64,000 nucleotides of DNA from Mumia sp. ZJ1417 (GTDB lineage Bacteria > Actinomycetota > Actinomycetes > Propionibacteriales > Nocardioidaceae): contig NZ_CP059901.1 in NCBI RefSeq assembly GCF_014127285.1, positions 3,038,001 through 3,102,000 on the forward strand, given 5' to 3'. The notes below the pieces were generated by a model. The model was not told the origin of the DNA. It saw nothing but the letters and a program-made list of their open reading frames with translations, and ran no database searches. Numbering within the stretch: position 1 is the stretch's first letter; each line of letters opens with the position of its first letter. The position numbers and the translations under genes are program-made. Shown piece by piece: positions 8,122 through 15,791 of the stretch.

Positions 8122-9019
8122 TCTGCGCGGCAGCGAACGCGCCCGCGGCCGCCGCCGCCCCCACCTGAGCGCTGAGGTCGGTGGCGTTGCCCGCGATCCA
8201 CACCCCGGCCACGTCCGTTCGACCGGTGGGATCGCAAGGCACGTGCGTCCCCATCCCCGACGGATGCTCCACAGGCTTGATCCCGAGGGGCGCGAGGAAC
8301 TCGACTCGCGCCGACATCCGTGCACCCACGGCCACCACGTCGCGCGGGATCGTGGTGCCGTCGACCAGCCGCACGCCGGTGATCCGGTCGCCCGAGATCT
8401 CGAGCGCCTCGACGGCACCTTCGACCACGGCGACGCCGCGCGCCGCGAGCTGCTCCGCCTGCTCCTTCGGCAGTGCACCCTGGTCGTTCACGAACACCGT
8501 GACGTCGTCGCTGAGCTGCCGGAACAGCAGCGCCTGATGAGCCGCCATCGGCCCGGTCGCGAGGACGCCGATGGCCTGGTCGCGGACCTCCCAGCCGTGG
8601 CAGTACGGGCAGTGGACGACGTCACGGCCCCATCGCTCGCGAACCCCGTCGACCTCCGGCAGCTCGTCGACGAGCCCCGTCGCCACGAGGACGCGACGGG
8701 CCGTGACCGTACGCCCGTCGGTGAGGGCCACGGCGAAGCGCCCGACGCCACCGGTCACCGCCTCGACCGTGCCCGTGGCGATCTCGGCGCCGTACTGACG
8801 GATCTCGTCCCGTCCGCGCTCCAGCAGCTCACCCGGCGGCATCCCCTCGCGGGCGAGCAGCCCGTGCACACCCTCGGCAGGGGCATTGCGTGGCTGCCCG
8901 GCATCGACCACGACCACCGAGCGCCGTGACCGCGCGAGCACCAGTGCTCCGCTCAGCCCAGCAGCGGCCCCACCCACCACGACGACGTCGTACGCGTCCT
9001 TCATCGCCCCGTCCTTCAT
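8069..9019 (-). CDS. thioredoxin reductase-like NAD(P)/FAD oxidoreductase
   Basis: Pyridine nucleotide-disulfide oxidoreductase of 316 residues. The FAD site is 'VVVVGGAAAGLSG' at the N-terminus, and a CPYC motif (C137, C140, followed by HGW) is the redox pair, as in thioredoxin-reductase-like proteins of actinobacteria. 'GVWIAGNATD' near the C-terminus is the second FAD motif. I chose the start at 9019, which has GAGAGG seven bases upstream; 9004 is an alternative. The frame stays open to 9727 but that part overlaps the divergent regulator. It is divergent from an XRE-cupin gene, which probably controls it. Its 3' end overlaps the broken surface-protein gene tail to tail. Confidence 0.85.
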   Translation of the reverse strand: MKDGAMKDAYDVVVVGGAAAGLSGALVLARSRRSVVVVDAGQPRNAPAEGVHGLLAREGMPPGELLERGRDEIRQYGAEIATGTVEAVTGGVGRFAVALTDGRTVTARRVLVATGLVDELPEVDGVRERWGRDVVHCPYCHGWEVRDQAIGVLATGPMAAHQALLFRQLSDDVTVFVNDQGALPKEQAEQLAARGVAVVEGAVEALEISGDRITGVRLVDGTTIPRDVVAVGARMSARVEFLAPLGIKPVEHPSGMGTHVPCDPTGRTDVAGVWIAGNATDLSAQVGAAAAAGAFAAAQINTDLVAEEARSAVAAR

Positions 9020-9096
9020 GCCTAGTCCTCTCCCGGAGCCACCGTGGCCCCACGTCGCCCAGCGTGCGTCGCGGCAACCGATTCTCGCAAACGTCC

Positions 9097-9111
9097 TTGC
9101 CGGTATGGCAA
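9097..9111. promoter_or_regulatory. candidate operator between flavoprotein and XRE-cupin genes
   Basis: TTGCC-GGTAT-GGCAA is a perfect 5-base-arm dyad 10 bases before the regulator's start codon and inside the divergent promoter region (9020-9121). It is the only clear dyad there and is a good candidate binding site for the regulator encoded beside it. Confidence 0.55.
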
Positions 9112-9121
9112 ACTCGAAAGG

Positions 9122-9721
9122 ATGGACCACGCACTCGACCAGACCCTCGACGCCGTCGGCACCCGCCTGCGGGCCCTGCGTCAGGAGCGAGACACCACAC
9201 TTGCCGACCTGTCCGAGGAGACCGGCATCTCCGTGAGTACGTTGTCGCGCCTCGAGTCGGGCGCCCGCAAGCCCACGCTCGAGCTCCTCCTCCCGCTCGC
9301 CCGGGCGTACGGGGTGACGCTGGACGAGCTCGTCGACGCGCCGCCGACCGGTGACCCCCGCATCCACCTGCGGCCTCGGAAGGCGTTCGGCATGACGACG
9401 ATCCCTCTGACCCGTCGCGCCGGCGGCATCCAGGCGTACAAGCTGGTGATCCCCGGCGGCAGCGACAGCGGCACGCCCGACCTGAAGACGCACGAGGGCT
9501 ACGAGTGGGTGTACGTGCTCAACGGGCGTCTGCGCGTCGTCCTCGCCGAGCACGACATCGTCCTCGCACCGGGAGAGGCGGCCGAGTTCGACACCCGTAC
9601 CCCGCACTGGTTCGGCGCGGCCGACGACGATCCGGTCGAGTTCCTCAGCCTCTTCGGCAAGCAGGGCGAGCGCGCGCACCTGCGGGCTCGCCCGAAACGC
9701 ACCTCCCCGTCCGCGCCGTGA
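9122..9721 (+). CDS. XRE-family regulator with C-terminal cupin domain
   Basis: 199 residues in two parts. Residues about 12-65 are a Cro/C1-type helix-turn-helix ('LADLSEETGISVSTLSRLES'); about 100-185 are a small cupin with 'HEGYEWVYVLNGRLRVVL' and 'LAPGEAAEFDTRTPHWF'. This architecture is used by many actinobacterial repressors that sense a small ligand. I placed the start at MDHAL because the HTH fits there; GAAAGG touches the ATG, so there is no normal Shine-Dalgarno, and translation may be leaderless. It is divergent from the flavoprotein gene. Confidence 0.88.
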   Translation: MDHALDQTLDAVGTRLRALRQERDTTLADLSEETGISVSTLSRLESGARKPTLELLLPLARAYGVTLDELVDAPPTGDPRIHLRPRKAFGMTTIPLTRRAGGIQAYKLVIPGGSDSGTPDLKTHEGYEWVYVLNGRLRVVLAEHDIVLAPGEAAEFDTRTPHWFGAADDDPVEFLSLFGKQGERAHLRARPKRTSPSAP

Positions 9722-9768
9722 AAGCAACCTGACCGAATCGGCGGGAGAAACGGTCAGGTTGCTTTCAC
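9718..9768. terminator. bidirectional hairpin over two convergent stop codons
   Basis: GTGAAAGCAACCTGACCG (9718-9735) and its exact complement at 9751-9768 form an 18-base perfect stem with a 15-base loop. The plus-strand regulator's TGA (9719-9721) is in the left arm, and the minus-strand neighbour's stop (9754-9756) is in the right arm. A run of T is lacking, as is usual in GC-rich actinobacteria. It would end transcription from both sides. Confidence 0.8.
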
Positions 9769-10665
9769 AGCGCGGGCGCGTTCGGCGGCACGGCGGGCCT
9801 TGGCCTCGTCGCGCTCGGCGTCGGCGCGCTCCTTGCGCGCGGACGAGTCGGCCGTACGGGCGTCGGCGAGCGCGGACTCGACCTCATCAAGCTCCTCACG
9901 GAGGGCCTTGCGTCGCTGTTGGAGATCCTCGACCGCCGTGCGGGTCTCGGCTGCTCGGTCGTGCGCCTGCGCCGCACGGCGACCCATGTCCTCGAGCACC
10001 TTCTCGGCGCGCGCGAGCTCCTCGGCGTCGCGACGGGCCCGCTCGGCAGCCTTCGGGTCGGGCTTCGGGGCAGATTCCGGGGCCGGCTTGGCGGGCTTCG
10101 AAGGCGCAGCCTTCTTCCGCGGCGCGCGCGCCCGCGACTGTTCGGCGACAGCCTCGGGCACGGCCACCTTGCCGTCGAGGTCGACCGGCTCGAACCCCGC
10201 CGTCGTCAGGGCGTCGACCAGCAGCCCCGTCTCCATGGCAGCTGCTGCGGCCGCGTCGGCGAGCGCCGCCTGCAGCGTCTGCGTCAGCTGCTCGGCCACT
10301 GCGTCACCCAGCGGCGCATCGGCGTCGGTCGCGAGACGGCGTGCCGATGCCACGGCCTCACCGATCAGGGCGCGCCGCTGCGAGGCCAGCGCGCGCAGCT
10401 CCGCCCCGGCCAGCTGCTCTTGCGCCTCACGCAGCTCCTCGCCCAGCGCGAGCAGCGCCTCCACGCGCTCAGCGTCGCCCCGTACGAGGAGGTTCACCGC
10501 CCACGCCGCTCGAGTCGGCTTGCGAAGCGCGCTGATCCGGCGGGCGAGCGGCGCGTCCCCGGCCTTGCGCGCCTGGGCCGCGAGGGCCTTGCGCGCCGCG
10601 ATGAAGTCGTCGGGCATCCCCTCGTACAGGGGACGCGCCACCGCCTCGAACGTCTGCTCGGTCAC
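9754..10665 (-). CDS. Ala/Glu-rich coiled-coil protein, unknown function
   Basis: 303 residues. An N-terminal segment ('LYEGMPDDFIAARKALAAQARKAG' region, with 'LRKPTRAAWAVNLLVR') looks conserved and folded. A central Lys/Pro/Ala linker follows near residues 180-205, and the last 100 residues are heptad-like and rich in Arg, Glu and Ala, predicting a long coiled coil. The start is a GTG. Highly charged and without signal or membrane segments, it is probably cytoplasmic. I recognise it only as an actinobacterial hypothetical. Confidence 0.7.
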   Translation of the reverse strand: MTEQTFEAVARPLYEGMPDDFIAARKALAAQARKAGDAPLARRISALRKPTRAAWAVNLLVRGDAERVEALLALGEELREAQEQLAGAELRALASQRRALIGEAVASARRLATDADAPLGDAVAEQLTQTLQAALADAAAAAAMETGLLVDALTTAGFEPVDLDGKVAVPEAVAEQSRARAPRKKAAPSKPAKPAPESAPKPDPKAAERARRDAEELARAEKVLEDMGRRAAQAHDRAAETRTAVEDLQQRRKALREELDEVESALADARTADSSARKERADAERDEAKARRAAERARAVKAT

Positions 10666-10692
10666 CTCACCAGGGTGCCCTGAGGACGCGCG

Positions 10693-11154
10693 TCACACCA
10701 TGCGTGTCATGTACGTGCTGTGCGGATCGAGCACGTACGTCCCGAACGGCCCGCAGACCTCGAAGCCCGCCTTGGCGTACAGCGCCCGTGCCGGGAGGAA
10801 GAAATCCTGGCTGCCGGTCTCGAGGGACACCCGTCGTACGCCTCGGGTGCGGGCGTCGTCGAGAAGGTGCCCGACGAGGTCGCGCGCAAGCCCGCGTCCT
10901 CGCGCGCGAGGGTGGGTCCGCATGCTCTTGAGCTCCTCGTGCGCGGGCTCGACGACGACCAGCGCGCCCGTCGCGACGATCCCCTCGGGGTCCTCGACGC
11001 ACCACATGCGCACGGCGGGACGACGCAACCCGTCGAGGTCCAGCGCGTGCTGGCTCTCCGGCGGCGCGGTCGGCGCGAGGTCGTCGAGATGCTCCTGCAG
11101 GAACGCCGCCAGACGGGGGTCGTCGAAGTCGGCGCTGTCGGTCACGAGGGTCAT
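10693..11154 (-). CDS. GNAT-family N-acetyltransferase
   Basis: 153 residues from MTLVTDS. The acetyl-CoA binding motif A is visible as 'SMRTHPRARGRGLARDLVGHLL', followed by the beta5-alpha4 part 'RRVSLETGSQDFFLPARALYAKAGF', the normal GNAT C-terminal fold. The frame remains open to 11208, but that extension overlaps the promoter side of the gene and is not GNAT-like. The substrate is unknown. It sits 28 bases from the neighbour's start and 58 bases beyond the end of the VOC gene, in the same orientation. Confidence 0.85.
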   Translation of the reverse strand: MTLVTDSADFDDPRLAAFLQEHLDDLAPTAPPESQHALDLDGLRRPAVRMWCVEDPEGIVATGALVVVEPAHEELKSMRTHPRARGRGLARDLVGHLLDDARTRGVRRVSLETGSQDFFLPARALYAKAGFEVCGPFGTYVLDPHSTYMTRMV

Positions 11155-11212
11155 GCGCCCAGGGTGCGCGGCGATTGTTTCCCAGACGTGACACGACCAG
11201 GCCGACATACGA

Positions 11213-11707
11213 TCAGCCGACGCGTGAGCGCATCTCCGCGTCGAACGTCGCCATCAAGGTCTCCATCTGCTGCTGGTACACGGGCTCGGCGAGGCGGCGC
11301 TCCATCTCCTCTGCTGTGATGTCCTCGAGGTGCGAGGCCAGCCACCAGATGTTGCCGAACGGGTCGCGGACGCGGCCACCTCGGCTGCCGAACGCGTCGT
11401 CGGCCAGCGGGGTCACCTCGTCAGCGCCTGCTTCCAGCGCCGCCGCGAACGTGGCGTCCACGTCCTCGACGTACAAGCTGAGCAACGAGATGCAGTCGGG
11501 CCACTCCGGCGCCGCGTCGAACGCCATCACGACGCGGTCGCCGATGAGCACTTCGGCGTGTCCGAGCCGCCCGTCGGGCAGCGCGAAGCGCCCGCGCTCG
11601 ACCGCCCCGAAGGCGGCCACCATGAAGTCGACGAACTCGGCTGCTCCGCGGACGCATACGTAGGGGCTGACAGCGCCGTAGTCGGCGGGAATACGTGTCG
11701 TGGTCAT
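11213..11707 (-). CDS. VOC/PhnB-like glyoxalase-superfamily protein
   Basis: 164 residues with the PhnB-like layout: 'AVSPYVCVRGAAEFVDFMVAAFGAVE', 'GRLGHAEVLIGDRVVMAFD', 'LYVEDVDATFAAALEAGADEV' and 'GGRVRDPFGNIWWLASHLED'. Such proteins are small metal-dependent lyases, dioxygenase-like enzymes or binding proteins; this type is usually of unknown substrate. A TAGCCT box six bases before the ATG (11714-11719) suggests a leaderless transcript from its own promoter, divergent from the glgC-like gene. Confidence 0.82.
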   Translation of the reverse strand: MTTTRIPADYGAVSPYVCVRGAAEFVDFMVAAFGAVERGRFALPDGRLGHAEVLIGDRVVMAFDAAPEWPDCISLLSLYVEDVDATFAAALEAGADEVTPLADDAFGSRGGRVRDPFGNIWWLASHLEDITAEEMERRLAEPVYQQQMETLMATFDAEMRSRVG

Positions 11708-11713
11708 GTCCCG

Positions 11714-11719
11714 AGGCTA
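11714..11719 (-). promoter_or_regulatory. -10 box of the VOC gene (leaderless)
   Basis: TAGCCT on the minus strand, six bases before the ATG at 11707. This spacing puts the transcript start at or next to the start codon. Confidence 0.5.
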
Positions 11720-11796
11720 GGAGCGCTAGCGGTCAGATTCTGTCCGGATTGCGGACCTCGGCTCACTCGCGACCGGCGAGGCGCGCTGCGGCCGCT

Positions 11797-11802
11797 TACA
11801 GT
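11797..11802 (+). promoter_or_regulatory. -10 box of the glgC-like gene (leaderless)
   Basis: TACAGT, six bases before ATG 11809. It decides the start: the frame is open further upstream to 11695, but that part would precede the transcript. Confidence 0.5.
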
Positions 11803-11808
11803 TCCCTC

Positions 11809-12948
11809 ATGCGTCCCCTTGATGTCATCGCCATCGTTCTCGCCGGTGGCAAGGGCGGACGGCTCGGTGAGCTCACCGAGCGACGCGCCAAGCCCACCGT
11901 CCCGGTCGCCGGCTCCTACCGTCTCGTCGACATCGTGCTCTCAAACCTCGTGCACAGCGGGATCAGCGACGTCTGGATGATCGAGCAGTACCTCCCGGGC
12001 TCGCTCAACGAGCACCTGGCCCACGGTCGGCCCTGGGACCTCGACCGCTCGTGGGGCGGGCTGAGGGTCGTTCCGCCGTTCGAGGGCGCCGAGGGCGGCG
12101 GCTTCGCGCAGGGCAACGCCGACGCGCTCGCCCGCCAGGCCGAAGCGTTGCGTGAGCGCGCGCCCGACGTGACGCTCGTGCTCAGCGCCGACCACCTGTA
12201 CACCCTCGACCTGCGTGACGTCCTCGAGACGCACGAGAGTGCGGAGGCCGACCTCACAATCGTCACTACCACCGGCGTCCCCGACCCCTCCCGCCACGGC
12301 GTGGTGGAGACCGACGACGACGGCCGTGTGACCGGGTTCGCCTACAAGCCCGACGAACCAGCGACCGACGTGGTCGCGGCCGAGATATTCGCCTACCGCA
12401 CGACGACGCTCCTGGACGCGTTCGACCACCTGCTGGAGGCCCACGGCCAGCTCGAGGACTACGGAGACCAGCTCGTGCCCTACTTCGTGGAGAACCGGCA
12501 CGTGGTCGAGCACCGGCTTGACTCCTACTGGCGCGACCTTGGCACCGTGCCCGGCTACTGGCAGGCGCACATGGATGTGCTCGACCGCACCGGAGTCCGG
12601 CTGGACGACCCCCGGTGGCCCATCCGCACCGCCGCGCCGGTACGCCTGCCGGCGCGCGTAGCACGCTCGGCCGACGTCCAGGATGCGCTCCTCGCCCCGG
12701 GAAGCCAGATCTCAGGGTCGGTGCGGCACAGCATCGTCGGGCCGGGCTGCGAGGTGGCCGCCGGCGCGGAGGTCGTCGACAGCGTCCTCCTGGACGGGGT
12801 CACGGTCGGTCCCGGCGTGCGCCTGGTCGGCGTGGTGGCCGACGCGGGCGCCGTGATCACGGGTGGCTCCGTCCGCGGCTCGGACGACGTCGTGACCCTC
12901 GTCGGGGCCGAGGGGAACGTCGCCGAGCGGGCGCCCCGCGAGGAGTGA
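11809..12948 (+). CDS. glgC: glucose-1-phosphate adenylyltransferase-like nucleotidyltransferase
   Basis: 379 residues. The N-terminal nucleotidyltransferase domain has 'VLAGGKGGRLGELTERRAKP' (the LxGGxGxRLxxLT...KP signature), 'FAQGNADALARQ' and 'SYWRDLGTVPGYWQAHMDV', the last typical of GlgC. The C-terminal 100 residues are a left-handed beta-helix with hexapeptide-like turns ('ISGSVRHSIVGPGCEVAAGAEVVDS' region). It would make ADP-glucose for glycogen or alpha-glucan synthesis. It departs from textbook GlgC in several places (for example GNAD where GTAD is usual), so a paralogue with another sugar phosphate is possible. No other glycogen genes are nearby. Confidence 0.75.
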   Translation: MRPLDVIAIVLAGGKGGRLGELTERRAKPTVPVAGSYRLVDIVLSNLVHSGISDVWMIEQYLPGSLNEHLAHGRPWDLDRSWGGLRVVPPFEGAEGGGFAQGNADALARQAEALRERAPDVTLVLSADHLYTLDLRDVLETHESAEADLTIVTTTGVPDPSRHGVVETDDDGRVTGFAYKPDEPATDVVAAEIFAYRTTTLLDAFDHLLEAHGQLEDYGDQLVPYFVENRHVVEHRLDSYWRDLGTVPGYWQAHMDVLDRTGVRLDDPRWPIRTAAPVRLPARVARSADVQDALLAPGSQISGSVRHSIVGPGCEVAAGAEVVDSVLLDGVTVGPGVRLVGVVADAGAVITGGSVRGSDDVVTLVGAEGNVAERAPREE

Positions 12949-12968
12949 GCGAGGAGCCCTGCGCTGCG

Positions 12969-13628
12969 TCACTCGACGAACGTGACCGCCTCGTCGACCG
13001 ACGCCCGGCTCGTACGGAATCCGTTGACCGGGTGGTCTTCGTCGGCGAAGCCGAGCGCGATCGCGCACACCACGAGCCGGTCGTCGGCGAGCCCGAGGAA
13101 CTCCCGTACGTGTTCCGAGTACATCGCGACCGCCGCCTGCGGGACCGTCGCGATGCCTGAGGCGTGTGCAGCGTTAACGAGGTTCGCGACGTACGCACCG
13201 CAGTCGATCGCCCCGTACACCCCCTGGCTCCGGTCGGTGGTGACCACCGCGACCTGCGGCGCACCGAAGAACGAGAAGTTCTTGAGCATCTGCGTGCCCC
13301 GCGCCTCAAGGTCGGACCGCTCGATGCCGAGGCTCGCGTACAGCGCGAAGCCGGACTCGCGACGCCGCTCGCGATAGACCCCGACGTAGTCCTCCGGCAT
13401 GGGCAGGTCGGACGACGGCGCGGAGGACTGCACGTGCGCGGTCAGGCTCGCCGCGAACCGCGCCGTCGCCTCTCCACCGACGACGTGGACGTGCCACGGC
13501 TGCGTGTTGCACCACGACGGTGTCCGCTGCGCGAGCGCGAACACGTCCCGCAGCGTCTTTTCGGGCACCGGCTCGGGACGGAACGCACGGCAGCTCCATC
13601 GTTGCGCGAGGATCTCCGACAGCAGCAC
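12969..13628 (-). CDS. nitroreductase-family flavoprotein
   Basis: 219 residues from a GTG at 13628. FMN-binding motifs of the family are visible: 'LAQRWSCRAFRPEPVPEKTL' at the N-terminus and 'AQRTPSWCNTQPWHVHVV', then 'IDCGAYVANLVNAAHASGIATVPQAA' further on. The start lies 10 bases after the tetR stop, and the GAGGGAG ribosome site overlaps that stop region, so the two form an operon. Nitroreductases reduce nitro compounds, quinones or enones with NAD(P)H; the TetR neighbour suggests induction by such a ligand. Confidence 0.87.
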   Translation of the reverse strand: MLLSEILAQRWSCRAFRPEPVPEKTLRDVFALAQRTPSWCNTQPWHVHVVGGEATARFAASLTAHVQSSAPSSDLPMPEDYVGVYRERRRESGFALYASLGIERSDLEARGTQMLKNFSFFGAPQVAVVTTDRSQGVYGAIDCGAYVANLVNAAHASGIATVPQAAVAMYSEHVREFLGLADDRLVVCAIALGFADEDHPVNGFRTSRASVDEAVTFVE

Positions 13629-13638
13629 AGCGACTCCC

Positions 13639-14256
13639 TCACTCGACCGGTTCGGACAAATACCGCACGCACAGGCGCACCATCTCGTCGAGCACCTCGT
13701 CACGCGACAGCGGCGGCGCGTCGAGCACCCACCGTACGGTCAGGTTCTCGACGGCCAGCACGAGCACCCACGCGACAGCCGCCGGGCGCCGAGCCGTGGT
13801 CGCCCCCGGCTGCGCGGCGAGGTAGGCCGCGACGAGATCCTGCACGCGACGCTCGAGCGCAGCGCGGCGGGCGCCGTTCTGACGCGCCGGCAGCTCCTCG
13901 AAGACCACCCGGAGAAGGTCCGCGTGCTGCTCGAGCGCGGCAAGGAGGGCGTCGGCGCACGCGCGCACCATGTCTGGCCCGACCTTTCCGAGCCGGTCGG
14001 TCAGCGACGCCGCGACCTGGTCCGCGACCTCGTCGGCATAGCGCTCGACGATGGCGGCGACGATCGCGTGCTTGTTCGGGAAGTACTGGTAGAGCGACCC
14101 CGGGCTGATGTCCGCGGCATCGGCGACGCGGTTGGTCGAGAACGCGTCGTAGCCGTCACGCAGGAGCACCTCGCGACCCGAGCTGACGATCCGCTCGACC
14201 GTCGCGCGGGAGCGTGCCTGGCGGGGACGCTTGCGTGGAGCCAGCACAGGATCCAT
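13639..14256 (-). CDS. TetR-family transcriptional regulator
   Basis: 205 residues from MDPVL. The N-terminal helix-turn-helix (about residues 18-62) has 'VLLRDGYDAFSTNRVADAADISPGSLYQYFPNKHAIV', wholly standard; the C-terminal ligand domain has the TetR_C style with 'ARRPAAVAWVLVLAVENLTVRW'. TACGAT lies six bases before the ATG, so it is probably leaderless, and a 16-base perfect palindrome sits directly upstream. It precedes a nitroreductase in an operon and is divergent from a PLP decarboxylase gene. Confidence 0.92.
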   Translation of the reverse strand: MDPVLAPRKRPRQARSRATVERIVSSGREVLLRDGYDAFSTNRVADAADISPGSLYQYFPNKHAIVAAIVERYADEVADQVAASLTDRLGKVGPDMVRACADALLAALEQHADLLRVVFEELPARQNGARRAALERRVQDLVAAYLAAQPGATTARRPAAVAWVLVLAVENLTVRWVLDAPPLSRDEVLDEMVRLCVRYLSEPVE

Positions 14257-14262
14257 GCCCGC

Positions 14263-14268
14263 ATCGTA
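14263..14268 (-). promoter_or_regulatory. -10 box of tetR (leaderless)
   Basis: TACGAT on the minus strand, six bases before ATG 14256 and one base from the palindrome at 14270-14285, so a bound repressor would cover the promoter. Confidence 0.55.
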
Positions 14269-14269
14269 G

Positions 14270-14285
14270 GCGAGCGATCGCTCGC
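14270..14285. promoter_or_regulatory. TetR operator, site 1
   Basis: GCGAGCGATCGCTCGC is a perfect 16-base palindrome just upstream of the tetR -10 box and about 50 bases before the divergent decarboxylase. Its core, CGAGC-N4-GCTCG, recurs at 15763-15776. Position and symmetry are typical of TetR autoregulation. Confidence 0.7.
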
Positions 14286-14333
14286 ATGAAACACCATCGG
14301 CGCACACCGCCTGTCTCGCTAGCGTGGATGTCC

Positions 14334-15704
14334 ATGAATGACCGGATCAGCCCGCTCGACGCTGCTCACGCCCAGGCACGACGGTTCCTCGACGGACTCG
14401 ACGCGCGCCCCGTGTGGCCGACGGCGTCGTACGAGGAGATGCTCGCCGCGCTCGGAGGTCCGCTCCCGGAGGACGGGGCGGACGCCGACGAGGTGGTCGA
14501 GACGCTCGCCCGTACGGCCGATCCTGGGCTCGCCGCGATCGCAGGCGGACGGTTCTTCGGGTTCGTGATCGGCGGCGCGCTCCCCGCCGCGCTCGGAGCC
14601 GACTGGCTCACCTCGATCTGGGACCAGAACGGCGCATTGACCTCGCTGACGCCCGCCGCCGCAGCAGCCGAGCAGACGGCGGGACGATGGATCGTCGAGG
14701 CACTCGGCCTGCCGACCGGGACCGCGGCCGGCCTCGTGACCGGAGGACTGATGGCCAACTTCACCGGGCTCGCCGCAGCGCGCCAGCGGGTGCTCGCCGA
14801 GGTCGGATGGGACGTCGCGCAGCGCGGGCTCGCCGGTTCGCCACCGATCCGGCTCGTCGTCGGTGCGCTTCGGCACGACACGATCGACCTCGCAGCGCGC
14901 TACCTCGGGTTCGGCCGCGACACGCTCGTCCTCGTCGACGCCGACGACCAGGGCAGGATGCGCCCCGACGCACTCCGCACGGCGCTGACCGCCGGGAGCG
15001 GCCCGACGATCGTCTGCCTGCAGGCCGGCGAGGTGCACACCGGCGCGTTCGACCCGTTCCGCGAGCTCATCCCGTTGGCGCGCGAGGCAGGGGCGTGGAT
15101 CCACGTCGACGGCGCGTTCGGGCTCTGGGCCTCGGCGAGCCCGCGCCTGTCCTCGCTCACGGCGGGCATCGAGGACGCCGACTCGTGGGCGACCGACGCG
15201 CACAAGACGCTCAACGTGCCGTACGACTGCGGCGTCGCGCTGGTCCGCGACCCGGGGGCGCTGGTCGCGGCGTTCGCGATCGATGCCGACTACATCCCCG
15301 GCTCGGGCGACGACCCGATGGATCTCGTGCCGGAGTTCTCGCGGCGCGCCCGCGGCTTCCCGGTGTGGGCGGCGCTGCGCAGCCTCGGCCGGAGCGGGCT
15401 GGTCTCGCTCGTCGAGACGCTGGTCGCCCACGCGCAGTCGTTCGCCGAGCGCTTGTCTCGGCTTCCGGGTGTCGAGGTCGTCAACGACGTCGCGTACACC
15501 CAGGTGATGCTCCGGCTCGAGACCGACGCGCTCACCACCGAGGCCGGCGAGCGGATCCTCGCCGAAGGCACGGCCGTCCTCACGCCGGCGGAGTGGGACG
15601 GACGCGCGGTGCTGCGCTGCTCGGTGTCGAGCTGGGCCACCACCGAGGACGACGTCGAGCGGACGGTCGCCGCGGTCGAGCGGGTGCTCGCCGACCTGCG
15701 CTGA
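14334..15704 (+). CDS. PLP-dependent group II decarboxylase-like enzyme
   Basis: 456 residues. The PLP lysine is in 'WATDAHKTLNVPYDCGVALV', the group II decarboxylase signature (aromatic amino acid or glutamate decarboxylases and relatives); 'HVDGAFGLWAS' holds the Asp that pairs with the pyridine nitrogen. 'GRFFGFVIGGALPAALGADW' near residue 70 fits the family's substrate loop. TAGCGT (14320-14325) lies eight bases before ATG 14334, which favours that start over the ATG at 14328. It is divergent from tetR. The substrate is not predictable; a small amine or cysteine-sulfinate-like substrate is possible. Confidence 0.85.
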   Translation: MNDRISPLDAAHAQARRFLDGLDARPVWPTASYEEMLAALGGPLPEDGADADEVVETLARTADPGLAAIAGGRFFGFVIGGALPAALGADWLTSIWDQNGALTSLTPAAAAAEQTAGRWIVEALGLPTGTAAGLVTGGLMANFTGLAAARQRVLAEVGWDVAQRGLAGSPPIRLVVGALRHDTIDLAARYLGFGRDTLVLVDADDQGRMRPDALRTALTAGSGPTIVCLQAGEVHTGAFDPFRELIPLAREAGAWIHVDGAFGLWASASPRLSSLTAGIEDADSWATDAHKTLNVPYDCGVALVRDPGALVAAFAIDADYIPGSGDDPMDLVPEFSRRARGFPVWAALRSLGRSGLVSLVETLVAHAQSFAERLSRLPGVEVVNDVAYTQVMLRLETDALTTEAGERILAEGTAVLTPAEWDGRAVLRCSVSSWATTEDDVERTVAAVERVLADLR

Positions 15705-15762
15705 GGGTGGATCGCCGCCTCGACACGAGGCTTCGTACGCGACTCCGTACGCGACTGGTATA

Positions 15763-15776
15763 CGAGCAATTGCTCG
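15763..15776. promoter_or_regulatory. TetR operator, site 2, before the MpaB-family gene
   Basis: CGAGCAATTGCTCG is a perfect 14-base palindrome 15 bases before the next start codon. It shares CGAGC-N4-GCTCG with the palindrome at the tetR promoter, so the same regulator probably binds both. A 12-base imperfect direct repeat beginning CGTACGCGACT (15734 and 15746) lies just upstream. Confidence 0.65.
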
Positions 15777-15791
15777 CGTCACGATGAAGGC

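Noticed and set aside
8069-9727. Extended N-terminus (about 240 codons) for the flavoprotein
   Set aside because: The FAD-binding motif begins right after 9019, where a ribosome site is present, and the extension is antisense to the XRE-cupin gene.
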